A DNA stretch of 64,000 nucleotides from Pedobacter sp. Leaf176 (lineage in GTDB: Bacteria > Bacteroidota > Bacteroidia > Sphingobacteriales > Sphingobacteriaceae): contig NZ_LMPD01000001.1 of the NCBI RefSeq assembly GCF_001424305.1, positions 1,074,853 through 1,138,852 on the forward strand. The letters are read 5' to 3'. The position numbers were made by a program, and so were the translations under genes. Numbering within the stretch: the first letter of the stretch is position 1; each line of letters starts with the position of its first letter. Below, one piece after another: positions 38,486 through 48,539 of the stretch. The notes under the pieces were generated by a model. The model ran no database searches and had not been told where the DNA came from. It was given only the letters and a program-made list of their open reading frames with translations.

Positions 38486-38674
38486 ATGGCACCTTTAAAA
38501 ACAGACGAAATCCAGAATGACACGCTAACAAGAACCTCAGAAGAAAAAGAAAATAACCAATTTTTGGAAATGCATCCCGAAGCTTATAAAGTAACAGGAC
38601 CATCACCTGATAAAATGCAATCTGTTTCTTCTTCTTTACGCAAATACGCTCACGGACTATATGGCTTATTATAG
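38486..38674 (+). CDS. Small hypothetical protein, 62 residues
   Basis: Hydrophilic 62-residue ORF (MAPLKTDEIQNDTLTRTSEE start; SLRKYAHGLYGLL end) without signal peptide or membrane span. It is followed by a terminator, which supports expression. No family recognised. Confidence 0.5.
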   Translation: MAPLKTDEIQNDTLTRTSEEKENNQFLEMHPEAYKVTGPSPDKMQSVSSSLRKYAHGLYGLL

Positions 38675-38708
38675 TTCTTGCAACAATACATTTACCGAGA
38701 AATACAGG

Positions 38709-38737
38709 AAAGCAAAAATTTATTTTTGCTTTTTTTG
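38709..38737 (+). terminator. Terminator upstream of the ECF sigma gene
   Basis: AAAGCAAAAA-TTTA-TTTTTGCTTT (38709-38732), then further T. It separates the 62-residue gene from the sigma/anti-sigma locus. Confidence 0.8.
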
Positions 38738-38878
38738 TTTGATTTTTTTTTAAAAAATTAGATATCCCAATTCTATTACTACATCTTCCGATAATTATTA
38801 ACCTTGATTACTATTTTTTATCTGACTTAAAAAAACAGTTTGACCATTTTGTAATTATATTCGTATTCTTACAATGCC

Positions 38879-39472
38879 ATGGCCTCTGTTTCGCATTTAT
38901 CGGATGATGAACTTCTCCTCCTGCTTAAAAAGGATGATAAGCCTGCGTTTTCAGAAATCTACAACCGCTACTGGGAAAAAATGGTATCTTATTCAATCAG
39001 GTTAACCAGATCGGAAGATGAATCTGCAGATATTGTTCAGGAAATTTTTATTTCGCTTTGGAACAGAAGGCTTAATTTATCCGTTAAGGGCAGTTTGGCG
39101 GCTTATCTTATTAAAAGTACCCGGAACCTCAGCCTTCGATATATTGAAAGACACGTACACTCCATAGATTTTTTTGAAAAACTGACCGAATTCATCGTCG
39201 ATAGGAGCCAGAATATTGAAGAAAACATTTCGCTTAAAGAGTTACAGGACAAAATTGAAGTGGCCATCACAAAACTCCCAAAAAAAATGCAACAGGTTTA
39301 TCTTTTAAGCAGAGATGAGCAGTTATCTCATCGCGAAATATCAGAAAAACTATTTATAGCCGAAGGAACGGTAAAAAAACAAATCAATAATGCCCTTAAA
39401 ATTATTTCTGAATCATTAAATGGCCGGATTCCCGCTGCAATGACTGCTATATTGATGCATCTTTTAAAATAA
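38879..39472 (+). CDS. ECF-type RNA polymerase sigma factor
   Basis: 197 residues: region 2 with FSEIYNRYWEKMVSYSIRLT and DIVQEIFISLWNR, region 4 with LPKKMQQVYLLSRDEQLSHR and the HTH ISEKLFIAEGTVKKQ. It is the FecI-like type coupled to FecR anti-sigma factors and SusC receptors with an STN domain, as follows here. Expected to transcribe the downstream susCD operon upon substrate binding. Confidence 0.93.
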   Translation: MASVSHLSDDELLLLLKKDDKPAFSEIYNRYWEKMVSYSIRLTRSEDESADIVQEIFISLWNRRLNLSVKGSLAAYLIKSTRNLSLRYIERHVHSIDFFEKLTEFIVDRSQNIEENISLKELQDKIEVAITKLPKKMQQVYLLSRDEQLSHREISEKLFIAEGTVKKQINNALKIISESLNGRIPAAMTAILMHLLK

Positions 39473-39560
39473 ATCATTTTTTCTAAAAATAAATCTACCA
39501 CCAAAGCCATTTTTTTGGAATACCTATTTATATCAAGCCATCTAAACGTTCTATGCGACC

Positions 39561-40700
39561 ATGAATGCCGAGCAAACCAAAATATTATTAAAAAAATACC
39601 TTGATGAAATGGCAAGTCCAAAGGAACGACATTTAGTAGACTCCTATATTGAGGAGCAGCTGCTGTCAAATAATTGGAATGCAAGTGAAGCTGAAAAAGA
39701 AATGCTGGGCTCGAGAATAAAAAATGGCATTGACACAGCGTTATTTGGTGGTAGTAAAGTTGATAAAACAAAAACCAGGTTGATAAAACTGCTGCGAATT
39801 CCTGCGGCGGCGGCTATTGTCGTTATTTTTTTAATAGGAGGTTTATATTTTTTCAGGAAAATGAACCAAACGCCTGAAGCAAGATTTGCCAATGATATTA
39901 AGCCAGGTGGGAATCATGCAATGTTAACTTTGAGCAACGGACAAAAAATTGACCTTTCAAGCAGTAAAACGGGCGAATTGATAAATTTAAATGGAATAAG
40001 CATCAAAAAATCTGCAAATGGATTGTTAATATTTTCAGCGGTAAACGGTCTGGATAATATTAATCCTGATATGCTGAATGTCATTGAGACACCACAAGGA
40101 GGCCAGTATGAGGTGAATTTGTCTGATGGAACGAAAATATGGTTAAATGCAGCAACAAAACTGAAATTTCCTACGAAGTTCCAGGGAGAAAACAGATCGG
40201 TTGAATTGAATGGTGAGGCTTATTTTGAAGTGGCAAAAGATAAAAAGCACCCCTTTATGGTAAAAAGTGACTTGCAAACCGTAGAGGTTTTGGGTACTCA
40301 TTTTAACATCAATAATTACAATAGCGAACCGGCTGTGAAAACGACGCTTCTGGAAGGCGCCATAAAAGTCAGCAATTCAGAGGCAGAAAAATTTATTACA
40401 CCGGGCGAACAAGCTATTCTGAACGGTAAACACTTTGACATTGTTAAAGTAGATCCTACTACAGCAATAGATTGGAAAAACGGGGAATTCCGCTTTAAAA
40501 ATGAAAATCTGGAACACATTCTGCGTAAACTATCCAGATGGTATAAAGTTAGGTTTGTTGTAGAAGACAGCCTGGAACATCTGCCAGCATTCTCCGGTTC
40601 GGTATCGAGATTTGATCAGATCTCTGTGGTACTTAAAATGCTCGAAGAAACTGGAAATGTAAAATTTTATATAGAGGGTAATGTCATTACCGTAAAATAA
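39561..40700 (+). CDS. FecR-family anti-sigma factor
   Basis: 379 residues: cytoplasmic N-terminus (about 1-80), one transmembrane helix (IPAAAAIVVIFLIGGLYFF), periplasmic FecR domain (GGQYEVNLSDGTKIWLNAATKL; AYFEVAKDKKHPFMV) and a C-terminal DUF4974-like STN-contact domain (HILRKLSRWYKVRFVVEDSL). It holds the ECF sigma at the inner membrane and receives the signal from the SusC N-terminal domain. Confidence 0.93.
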   Translation: MNAEQTKILLKKYLDEMASPKERHLVDSYIEEQLLSNNWNASEAEKEMLGSRIKNGIDTALFGGSKVDKTKTRLIKLLRIPAAAAIVVIFLIGGLYFFRKMNQTPEARFANDIKPGGNHAMLTLSNGQKIDLSSSKTGELINLNGISIKKSANGLLIFSAVNGLDNINPDMLNVIETPQGGQYEVNLSDGTKIWLNAATKLKFPTKFQGENRSVELNGEAYFEVAKDKKHPFMVKSDLQTVEVLGTHFNINNYNSEPAVKTTLLEGAIKVSNSEAEKFITPGEQAILNGKHFDIVKVDPTTAIDWKNGEFRFKNENLEHILRKLSRWYKVRFVVEDSLEHLPAFSGSVSRFDQISVVLKMLEETGNVKFYIEGNVITVK

Positions 40701-40913
40701 AAAACCTTCAGGGCTAACCATCCTGGACAAATTAAATATCAACCATAAAACCAAACAAAAATGAAGAAAAGACTACTCCGGCCGCGTTAAGGAAATGGTT
40801 TAAAAGCAAAAAACCACGAATGTGTTACCAGCACATTCATGGAAAAATCGCTGAGTTAACCCTAAAAACGAATCCGAACACCCATTTACGCATTAACCCA
40901 AACAAACGAAAAT

Positions 40914-43900
40914 ATGAATTTAATTCCTTTTTATCAAGGAAGGCATTTGACCTGCCTGTCCAAAAAAATCCTGTTAACTATGAAGCTCACCATCATCATC
41001 ATGACTACGTTAATCATGCATGCTAGTGCCGGCAGTTTCGCTCAAAAATTAACTTTTTCAGGAAAAAACGTTACCATAGACAATTTATTCAAAGAAGTTG
41101 AAAAGCAAACCGGATACAGAATTTTGTATGCTACAAATATGCTTAATGATGAGACTAAAGTAAGCGTTAATTTTAGAAACGTACCTTTGGAAAAAGTGTT
41201 AAGTCATATTCTGAAAGATAAGGCGCTAACTTATAAAATAGAGCAAAATACCATTCTCATTAAAAAAGAAAAACCTTCTTTTCTAGATAAAATCAGCGCG
41301 ATCTTTACATCATCCAGATTTAACGGGCGAATTGTTGACGAGAATAAAAACCCGCTTGTTGGTGCAACAGTTACAGTAAAAGGAACGAAAAAATATGCAA
41401 TAACCGGATCTACAGGCGCTTTCGTTCTCGATCTGGAAGAAAATGATGTTTTAGTGATTTCTTACATTGGCTATGAAACTAAAGAACTGAAAATTAGTCA
41501 GGGTTTATTACAAAGTGGTGTTGCAAGTTTACTTGATATCAGCCTTACTATTTCTGCTTCTTCATTGGATCAGGTACAGGTAATTGGCTATGGAAGTACA
41601 ACAAAGCGGAACAATACCGGTTCGGTAAGTTCCATCACGGCTGATGAAATCGGAAAACAAACCATTGAAAATCCGCTATTAGCATTACAAGGCAGAATTG
41701 CCGGGGTACAAATTACGCAAGATAATGGTTTGCCTGGTGCAGGCGTAAGGATGAATATCCGGGGTGCATTCACCGGGCTTTCAGGTGCCGGATTTATTCC
41801 TTTATATGTAATTGATGGTGTTCCTTTCACACTTTTTAATGGAGCGCAACCTGCCACTGATAATCTAAATGCCTTTGGTGCGAGTGCTGCTAATGGCGCT
41901 GTAAGCCCATTTAGTATGATTGCACCGGAAGACATCGAACGTATTGATATTTTAAAAGATGCAGATGCTACCGCCATTTATGGCTCACGTGGCTCTAACG
42001 GTGTTGTTTTAATCACCACAAAGAAAGGCAGTAAGGGAAATACGACTTATAATTTTAATCTGAACAGTGGCGTTGCTAATGTAGCGAATTACATTCCAAT
42101 GATGAACACACAGGAGTACCTGGCGATGCGGAGGGCTGCTTTTGCCCGTTCCGGCGTTACGCCAACGGCTGCAAATGCGTTAGATTTAACCACTTGGGAC
42201 CAGAATGCTTATACCAACTGGCAGGATTATTTTATTGGACATACCGCACATACAACTAATTTAACTGGATCAGTTTCCGGGGGCAATGCGCAGAACTCTT
42301 TCCTTTTTTCTTCAACATATCGTAAGCAAAGTACGGTTTACGGAAGTGATTATGGGGCAACAACATTTTCCGGCAGAATGAACGCAGGGCATAAAAGCAT
42401 AGATGGAAAATTCAGTATAGATGGTTCCGTAAACTATGCCTACATGAAAAATCTACTGCCAAATACAGATCTGGCTGGTATATATGCGCTTGCACCCAAC
42501 TATCCTTTATACAATGCAAACGGATCGGTAAACTGGACCTCTACAAGTCCGCTTTCTTATGATCTGAAAAGAACAGAAGCGCAAACCACTAACTTGTTTA
42601 CCAATTTAAATCTTTCTTATAAAATTTTGCAGAATTTACTTGTCAGAGCAAATTTAGGTTATACTACAACAAGGCTCAAGCAACAGCAAATTAATCCGGC
42701 AAGTTCACAAAATCCTGCAAACTCCCGGGTAAGTACCTTAACGTATACGGATAATAATAACGACAATTACATCATCGAACCCCAGATTGTATATACAAAT
42801 AAGATTGGCGCAGGGAATCTGGAAGCTTTAATTGGTACAAGCTTTCAGAAAACCAATGCGACAAGTATTTATTTAACTGGTACCGGATACAGCAATGAAA
42901 GTTTACTTTATTCTCTTGCAGGTGCATCAACAGTCAGCACTTCAGCAAACGCAGGTAGTGTATATAAATACAATGCTTTTTTTGGACGTTTGAATTACAA
43001 CTGGAAAGGAAAATACATTGTTGACGGAACTTTCAGAAGAGATGGTTCATCGCGTTTCGGTGATAATAATAAGTTTGGAAATTTTGGTGCAGTGGGTGCA
43101 TCATGGATATTTACAGAAGAGGATTTCATTAAAGATTTAACTTTGTTGAGCTTTGGTAAATTAAGGGCGAGTTATGGTGTTACGGGTAATGATCAGATTC
43201 CAAACTATCAATACCTAAGCCTTTATTCTACTTCAGGAACCAATTCGAACTACGATGGTGCTACAACCATAATTCCAACCAACATTCAAAATCCGGATTT
43301 AAAATGGGAAACCAATAAGAAGCTCGACATCGCTTTAGAACTAGGCTTTGTTAAGGACAGGATTTTATTAAAAGCAGATTATTTCCGTAACCGTGCTTCT
43401 GATTTGCTCAACTTCATCACCATACCGTCGCAAACTGGTAGTACAGGTTATACAGCCAATTTAGATGCTACTGTTCAGACTAAAGGTTTTGAATTTGAAT
43501 TAACTACCATTAATGTGGCTTCAGGAAACTTCAGGTGGACAACAAACCTCAATTTAAGTATTATCAGAAATAAGTTGATGAAGTTTGATAATCTTGCAAA
43601 TACATTTTATGCCAGTACTTATGTTGTCGGGCAACCAACGGATATCAGACGCTTCTACAAATATACCGGTGTGAATCCTGCAACAGGATTACCCACTTAC
43701 CAGGATTTAAACGGCGACGGCCTTATCAGCTTTGCAGGCGACCGGTATATCGGCGACTATGGGCACCCATATTTCGGGGGAATGAATAACAGCGTGAGCT
43801 ATAAAAATTTCTCACTCGATTTCATGTTCCAGTATAACCATCGTTATGGAATATTAAATTCAACTTTAAGTTCTAATCCGGCGGGCATAAATTACAGTAA

Positions 43901-44273
43901 CGTGAGCACTGCGTTGTTAAATCGCTGGGCTGCAGTAGGCGATATAGCACTTTTCCCGGCGGCATCTACAGTGAACGATCCTTCCTATGGAAACCTTTCT
44001 TCTTCTGATGTAAATTGGGGCGATGCGTCCTATCTCAAACTAAAAACAGTCAGCTTAAATTACAGCTTCCCAAAACAACTGACCAAGAAACTAAAATTGG
44101 CTAATCTTAGTATTTACGTTCAGGGGCAAAATTTGTATACCTGGGCAAAACAGAAATATACTTATGATCCCGAAACAACCGTTCCCGGAACAGGTTCAGC
44201 GCTTGGAACAGGTCAGTATATCGCTACTCCTCAATTACGTACAATTGTTTTTGGTTTAAACTGCTCATTTTAA
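40914..44273 (+). CDS. SusC/RagA-type TonB-dependent outer-membrane transporter with STN signalling domain
   Basis: 1119 residues. Signal region near 20-43 (MKLTIIIMTTLIMHASAGSF), STN domain (about 45-115; VTIDNLFKEVEKQTGYRILY), carboxypeptidase-regulatory-like domain (about 137-215), plug with GYGSTTKRNNTGSVSS and DADATAIYGSRGSNGVV, then the barrel ending FGLNCSF. It imports an oligosaccharide or glycopeptide through TonB; the STN domain links transport to the FecR/ECF pair upstream. SusD follows after ten bases. An ATG at 40980 is a shorter alternative start. Confidence 0.95.
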   Translation: MNLIPFYQGRHLTCLSKKILLTMKLTIIIMTTLIMHASAGSFAQKLTFSGKNVTIDNLFKEVEKQTGYRILYATNMLNDETKVSVNFRNVPLEKVLSHILKDKALTYKIEQNTILIKKEKPSFLDKISAIFTSSRFNGRIVDENKNPLVGATVTVKGTKKYAITGSTGAFVLDLEENDVLVISYIGYETKELKISQGLLQSGVASLLDISLTISASSLDQVQVIGYGSTTKRNNTGSVSSITADEIGKQTIENPLLALQGRIAGVQITQDNGLPGAGVRMNIRGAFTGLSGAGFIPLYVIDGVPFTLFNGAQPATDNLNAFGASAANGAVSPFSMIAPEDIERIDILKDADATAIYGSRGSNGVVLITTKKGSKGNTTYNFNLNSGVANVANYIPMMNTQEYLAMRRAAFARSGVTPTAANALDLTTWDQNAYTNWQDYFIGHTAHTTNLTGSVSGGNAQNSFLFSSTYRKQSTVYGSDYGATTFSGRMNAGHKSIDGKFSIDGSVNYAYMKNLLPNTDLAGIYALAPNYPLYNANGSVNWTSTSPLSYDLKRTEAQTTNLFTNLNLSYKILQNLLVRANLGYTTTRLKQQQINPASSQNPANSRVSTLTYTDNNNDNYIIEPQIVYTNKIGAGNLEALIGTSFQKTNATSIYLTGTGYSNESLLYSLAGASTVSTSANAGSVYKYNAFFGRLNYNWKGKYIVDGTFRRDGSSRFGDNNKFGNFGAVGASWIFTEEDFIKDLTLLSFGKLRASYGVTGNDQIPNYQYLSLYSTSGTNSNYDGATTIIPTNIQNPDLKWETNKKLDIALELGFVKDRILLKADYFRNRASDLLNFITIPSQTGSTGYTANLDATVQTKGFEFELTTINVASGNFRWTTNLNLSIIRNKLMKFDNLANTFYASTYVVGQPTDIRRFYKYTGVNPATGLPTYQDLNGDGLISFAGDRYIGDYGHPYFGGMNNSVSYKNFSLDFMFQYNHRYGILNSTLSSNPAGINYSNVSTALLNRWAAVGDIALFPAASTVNDPSYGNLSSSDVNWGDASYLKLKTVSLNYSFPKQLTKKLKLANLSIYVQGQNLYTWAKQKYTYDPETTVPGTGSALGTGQYIATPQLRTIVFGLNCSF

Positions 44274-44283
44274 TTTAGATAAT

Positions 44284-45672
44284 ATGAAAATTACATATAT
44301 ATGTATCAAAAGGTTTATGGTTTTTGTGCTGTTTACAATCGCCTTAACTTCCTGTAAAAAATTCGTTGAAGCCGATATCGCCACAAACCTGATATCGAAA
44401 GATAATGCTTTTGCCAGCGATGCTTCGGCGACAAGTGCAACCTTAGCTTTATATTCTTACTATCCCACTGTTAATTCATTACAATATGTAACCTGGCTCG
44501 GCGGTCTTTCGGCCGACGAATTACAGAATACAACATCCTCAGCCGATTTAATCCAGTTTTCCCAGAATGTAATTCCATCAAATAACGTTACATCACAAAC
44601 TTATCTTTGGGATTACCCTTATCAGGTTATTCGTGAATGCAACCTGATTATTGACGGTGTAAATAAGTCGGCTGGCATTTCTGCTGCTGTAAAAAGTCAA
44701 TTAACGGGCGAAGCAAAATTTTTCAGGGCCATGATGTATTTTAACATGGTTAACTTCTTTGGTGGCGTGCCTATTAGTTCAGACCCGGTTGAGTTGAATA
44801 ATGCAAATAAACCACGGACTAGTGCTGCGGAAACGTATGCACAAATTCTGGCAGATTTAAAAGATGCTCAAAATCTTCTGCCCGCTAACTATGTCGGGAC
44901 AGCTGCTTTAAAGGTTAGGGCTAACAAATGGGCCGCAACATTTTTATTGGCAAAGGTTTACTTATACAACAAAGATTATGTAAATGCAGAAGCAGAAGCA
45001 ACGAAGGTAATCGGTTCCGGAACTTATAGCATGGCAATAGTAAGCAATGCCTTTAGTAACAGCAGCCCGGAAACCATTTTGCAGTTATCAACCCTTTTTG
45101 GCGCTTCAGCATTCTCTGGTTATCGTACAACAAGTTCTGCAAATAATGTTGCACCGCCGAATTACGTACTCTACAATAACTTTACAAAAGATTTCGAGTT
45201 AAACGACAGTCGCAAAATTGCATGGGTTGATTCTACAACTTTTAATGCAATTAAATATTATAGACTTAACAAGTATAAAGTGCAAACAGCTACTGCGGCT
45301 ACGGTCGGCAACGAATATACCGTGCTGTTCAGGCTCGCAGAGCTCTACCTGATTCGTGCGGAGGCCAGGGCACAACAAACCAATGTTAGCGGCGCGCAAG
45401 GCGATTTGAACATAATCCGGACCAGGGCAGGTTTGGCCAACACAACAGCTTCAACACAGGCAACACTTTTGGCTGCAATTGCAAAAGAAAGAAAATTAGA
45501 ATTTTTCGGCGAATTTGCCAACAGGTGGTTTGACTTAAAAAGAACAGGTACAACTGACGCTGTTTTAGGGGCATTAAAAACAACTTATAAAACAACGGCT
45601 CAATTGTTTCCTATTCCATTAGGCCAAATCAATTTAAACAATAATTTAACGCAAAACCCTGGGTATAACTAG
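44284..45672 (+). CDS. SusD/RagB-type outer-membrane lipoprotein
   Basis: 462 residues, lipobox LTSC near residue 22 (surface lipoprotein). The TPR-like helical scaffold shows AKFFRAMMYFNMVNFFGGVP, RANKWAATFLLAKVYLYNKDY, and LYLIRAEARAQ near the C-terminus. It binds the substrate and caps the SusC barrel. Ligand not predictable, though the neighbouring GH92 suggests mannose-containing material. Confidence 0.95.
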   Translation: MKITYICIKRFMVFVLFTIALTSCKKFVEADIATNLISKDNAFASDASATSATLALYSYYPTVNSLQYVTWLGGLSADELQNTTSSADLIQFSQNVIPSNNVTSQTYLWDYPYQVIRECNLIIDGVNKSAGISAAVKSQLTGEAKFFRAMMYFNMVNFFGGVPISSDPVELNNANKPRTSAAETYAQILADLKDAQNLLPANYVGTAALKVRANKWAATFLLAKVYLYNKDYVNAEAEATKVIGSGTYSMAIVSNAFSNSSPETILQLSTLFGASAFSGYRTTSSANNVAPPNYVLYNNFTKDFELNDSRKIAWVDSTTFNAIKYYRLNKYKVQTATAATVGNEYTVLFRLAELYLIRAEARAQQTNVSGAQGDLNIIRTRAGLANTTASTQATLLAAIAKERKLEFFGEFANRWFDLKRTGTTDAVLGALKTTYKTTAQLFPIPLGQINLNNNLTQNPGYN

Positions 45673-45729
45673 CGGTTTAGCTTTGAATTTTTATATAAAT
45701 AAACTTACTATTTGAGTTCGTCGTCCACG

Positions 45730-45774
45730 GCCCTTCGAAATATTCCAAAAGAATTTTTAATTCCTTTGAAGGGC
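45730..45774. repeat. Hairpin between susD and the TlpA-like gene
   Basis: GCCCTTCGAA (45730-45739) faces TTTGAAGGGC (45765-45774), nine of ten positions complementary. There is no T-run, so read-through to the next gene is likely, perhaps with lower expression. Confidence 0.5.
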
Positions 45775-45835
45775 TTAAGGTGATAATTTATAATAAAATA
45801 CCTGGGTTAAACTTTTGATAAATACAAAAAACGAT

Positions 45836-47326
45836 ATGAAATTTTTAAAAACGATTTGCGCAATGCTTTTACTGGTCAATACCTTAAATATTGCAGTTGC
45901 ACAGAAAAAAACGACAGTAGACACGACAATGAAATACCTTAACCGCTTAATCTCTTCCAAAGATTCAGCGGATAAGCAGTTGTTGAAGGCAAAACTCTCG
46001 GTAATGGCAAGAGAAAATAGAGAGAAGTCGGTTATAACTGCCGCAAACTATTATTATCAATTGGGTGACCTTAAGCAATCGGAAAAGCTTTATGCAGATC
46101 TATTGGTGCGGTTTCCTCTGGGAACGCGTGCAAGGAATGAGGCATCAAGAGGGATTTATGAATTAAAAACCGCAGCTGAAGCTGAAGCCGCTTACAAAGC
46201 ATGGATTAAAAAATTTCCACCGGAGCAATACGAAAATAACAATGTAGCCGATCGTTTAGATTATGATTATATCAGATCAGTAGTTGCCAATAAGTTTGCC
46301 GCCGAAAAAAATGTTGCGAAAGCAAATGCTTACGCCAGAATGCTGGAAGAAGATTTCTGGAAAGGGAATGGATATTCTGGTCTTACAACAGCCTTTTATA
46401 AAAATGGTGATTTGGCCAATGCAGAAATTTATGCTAAAATGGCCATGGATAATGCATTCTCTTATATCGACGGAAAAAAAGGCAATGAAAACTGGGCTAA
46501 ATTTGCAGCATCAGGTTACTCGGGTTTAACCAGCACCTATGCCAACATCCTTTTCGATCTGAAAAAATATGGTGAGGCGTTAAAGTATTCGGAAATAGCT
46601 TATAAAAAAGCAACAAATCTGGATCCGAAACTGAATTATCGCTATGCACAAATCTTGATTGGTTTAAAAAGAGATCAGGAAGCTTATGACAAATTGGAGG
46701 AAGTTGTTAAGGCCGGTAAAGCTGACCCATTAATGGCAGCCGATTTTAAGAAACTGTATGTTAAACTGAAAGGTAGTGAAGCCGGTTATGAAGCCTATGC
46801 CTCCTCAATACGAAAAAGTTACCTGGAAGCGCTAAGCAAAAAGCTGACAAAGGAAATGGTAAATGAACCTGCAGCGAATTTTACGTTAACAGATTTGGAT
46901 GGTAAAAGTGTCTCTTTAACCGATTATAAGGGCAAAATTGTTATTCTCGATTTCTGGGCAACCTGGTGTGGTCCCTGCAAAGCATCTTTCCCGGCAATGC
47001 AAATGGCAGTAAACAAATACAAAGAGGATTCAAACATTAAGTTTTTATTTATCCACACCTGGGAAAGAGAAGCCAATCCAACAGATGATGCCAGGAAATT
47101 TATCAATGATATGAATTACAGTTTTGAGGTTCTGATGGATATGAAAGATGCGAAAACAAAAAAGAATAACGTTGTCAGCAGTTATAATGTGTTGGGTATT
47201 CCAGCAAAATTTGTAATTGACGGTGCAGGAAATATAAGATTTAAACTGACCGGTTTTGATGGTAGTAACGAAGCCGCAGTTGATGAACTGACCATGATGA
47301 TTGATATGGCTAAAGCTAAATCGTAA
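45836..47326 (+). CDS. Exported TlpA-type thioredoxin with helical-repeat N-terminal region
   Basis: 496 residues from ATG 45836 (signal MKFLKTICAMLLLVNTLNIA). Residues about 60-330 form TPR-like helical repeats (YYYQLGDLKQSEKLYADLL; FYKNGDLANAEIYAKMAM; LFDLKKYGEALKYSEIAY). The C-terminal TlpA/thioredoxin domain has WATWCGPCKASFP and the cis-Pro GIPAKFVID. Periplasmic thiol-disulfide activity. It is the last gene of the sus-type operon; TlpA-like proteins often accompany SusCD in Bacteroidota. Confidence 0.9.
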   Translation: MKFLKTICAMLLLVNTLNIAVAQKKTTVDTTMKYLNRLISSKDSADKQLLKAKLSVMARENREKSVITAANYYYQLGDLKQSEKLYADLLVRFPLGTRARNEASRGIYELKTAAEAEAAYKAWIKKFPPEQYENNNVADRLDYDYIRSVVANKFAAEKNVAKANAYARMLEEDFWKGNGYSGLTTAFYKNGDLANAEIYAKMAMDNAFSYIDGKKGNENWAKFAASGYSGLTSTYANILFDLKKYGEALKYSEIAYKKATNLDPKLNYRYAQILIGLKRDQEAYDKLEEVVKAGKADPLMAADFKKLYVKLKGSEAGYEAYASSIRKSYLEALSKKLTKEMVNEPAANFTLTDLDGKSVSLTDYKGKIVILDFWATWCGPCKASFPAMQMAVNKYKEDSNIKFLFIHTWEREANPTDDARKFINDMNYSFEVLMDMKDAKTKKNNVVSSYNVLGIPAKFVIDGAGNIRFKLTGFDGSNEAAVDELTMMIDMAKAKS

Positions 47327-47350
47327 AAAACAATCTCCATTAACAAGATG

Positions 47351-47391
47351 AGCCTTACTAGAACAAATTGTTTTGGTAAGGCTTTTTTTTT
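47351..47391 (+). terminator. Terminator of the sus-type operon
   Basis: AGCCTTAC / GTAAGGCT (47351-47358 / 47376-47383) with an inner AACAA/TTGTT pairing and a run of T to 47391. Confidence 0.88.
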
Positions 47392-47455
47392 CACTTAGCG
47401 CATAACTAAAACTCTTAAGGTCTTTTTTTGTTAGGTTTTAAACTCGTTCGGTGTT

Positions 47456-48535
47456 ATGAATAAAACGCTTACTTTACCAAAATGGACCATGCTTCTTCCA
47501 GTTTTGGGTATACTTACCTATTTATTCACTGGTTTTGATTTGGGTGTTTACCTCAAAATTGTCCTTGCATTTGTGCTCATTGGAAATGTAATCGCTTCAG
47601 TGCATCATGCAGAAGTTATTGCCCACAAAGTAGGTGAGCCATTTGGAACGATTATTTTGGCTATAGCCATCACTACAATTGAAGTTGCACTTATTGTTTC
47701 TTTAATGTTAAGCGGTGGTGAAGGTGTAAATGAACTGGCCAGGGACACTGTCTTTGCAGCTGTTATGATAATAATGACAGCAATTGTCGGCATTTGCATC
47801 CTGAAGGGCGGTATTAAGTTCAATGAGCAGTTTTATAAACTTAGCGGCATAAATACTGCTTTAATAACCTTGCTGGCTATTATTATACTCACTTTAATTT
47901 TACCAAATTTTACAATCAGCGGACCTGCCGGAGTATATAGTACAAGTCAGCTTATCTTTGTGTCGATTATTTCTTTGATACTTTATGGTGGTTTTATTTT
48001 TGTGCAAACGCTGAGGCACCGAGATTATTTTCTGCCCAAAGATTCGACATCTGAAGATGAACATGCACCGCCACCTAACAACAAAACGGCGATAGTAAGT
48101 TTGGTTTTCTTACTCATAAGTCTGGTTCTTGTCGTTTTGCTTGCAAAATATTTGTCTTACGACCTGGAAAATATCGTGATTAATCTTGGTGCACCAAAAT
48201 CACTGGTTGGAGTTATCATTGCAGCCATAGTTCTGCTGCCTGAAGGACTCGCGGCTTATAAAGCTGCTAGAGCGAACCGCTTACAAACCAGTCTTAACTT
48301 AGCACTGGGTTCTGCTTTGGCTAGTATTGGCTTAACAATTCCTGCAGTTGCGATTGTTTCGATTTACATAGGAATGCCACTCGTACTTGGGATAGATGCG
48401 AGGTCGACAGTATTACTTTTGCTATCTACCTTAACGCTGATTTTTACGCTCACTACAGGTAAAACCAATGTACAACAAGGCATTGTCTTACTAGTCATAT
48501 TTGCCTCTTACCTCTTTTATACCGTAATACCATAA
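47456..48535 (+). CDS. chaA: Calcium/cation:proton antiporter, ChaA-like
   Basis: 359 residues with about eleven transmembrane spans in two halves. The CaCA alpha-repeats are GEPFGTIILAIAITTIEVAL and LLPEGLAAYKAARANR with NLALGSALASIGLT. It expels Ca2+ (possibly Na+ or K+) in exchange for H+. A charged loop (about 196-212) separates the halves. The Nudix gene starts four bases after its stop, so the two are an operon. Confidence 0.9.
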   Translation: MNKTLTLPKWTMLLPVLGILTYLFTGFDLGVYLKIVLAFVLIGNVIASVHHAEVIAHKVGEPFGTIILAIAITTIEVALIVSLMLSGGEGVNELARDTVFAAVMIIMTAIVGICILKGGIKFNEQFYKLSGINTALITLLAIIILTLILPNFTISGPAGVYSTSQLIFVSIISLILYGGFIFVQTLRHRDYFLPKDSTSEDEHAPPPNNKTAIVSLVFLLISLVLVVLLAKYLSYDLENIVINLGAPKSLVGVIIAAIVLLPEGLAAYKAARANRLQTSLNLALGSALASIGLTIPAVAIVSIYIGMPLVLGIDARSTVLLLLSTLTLIFTLTTGKTNVQQGIVLLVIFASYLFYTVIP

Positions 48536-48539
48536 CGTA

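Noticed and set aside
40820-41026. 68-codon ORF with a His-run, upstream of and overlapping the SusC start
   Set aside because: Overlaps the SusC signal region in another frame; the His-run is a frame artefact of the CATCATCAT-like coding sequence.
41588-41977. Minus-strand ORF of 129 codons inside susC
   Set aside because: Antisense to the conserved plug domain; no start context or family features.
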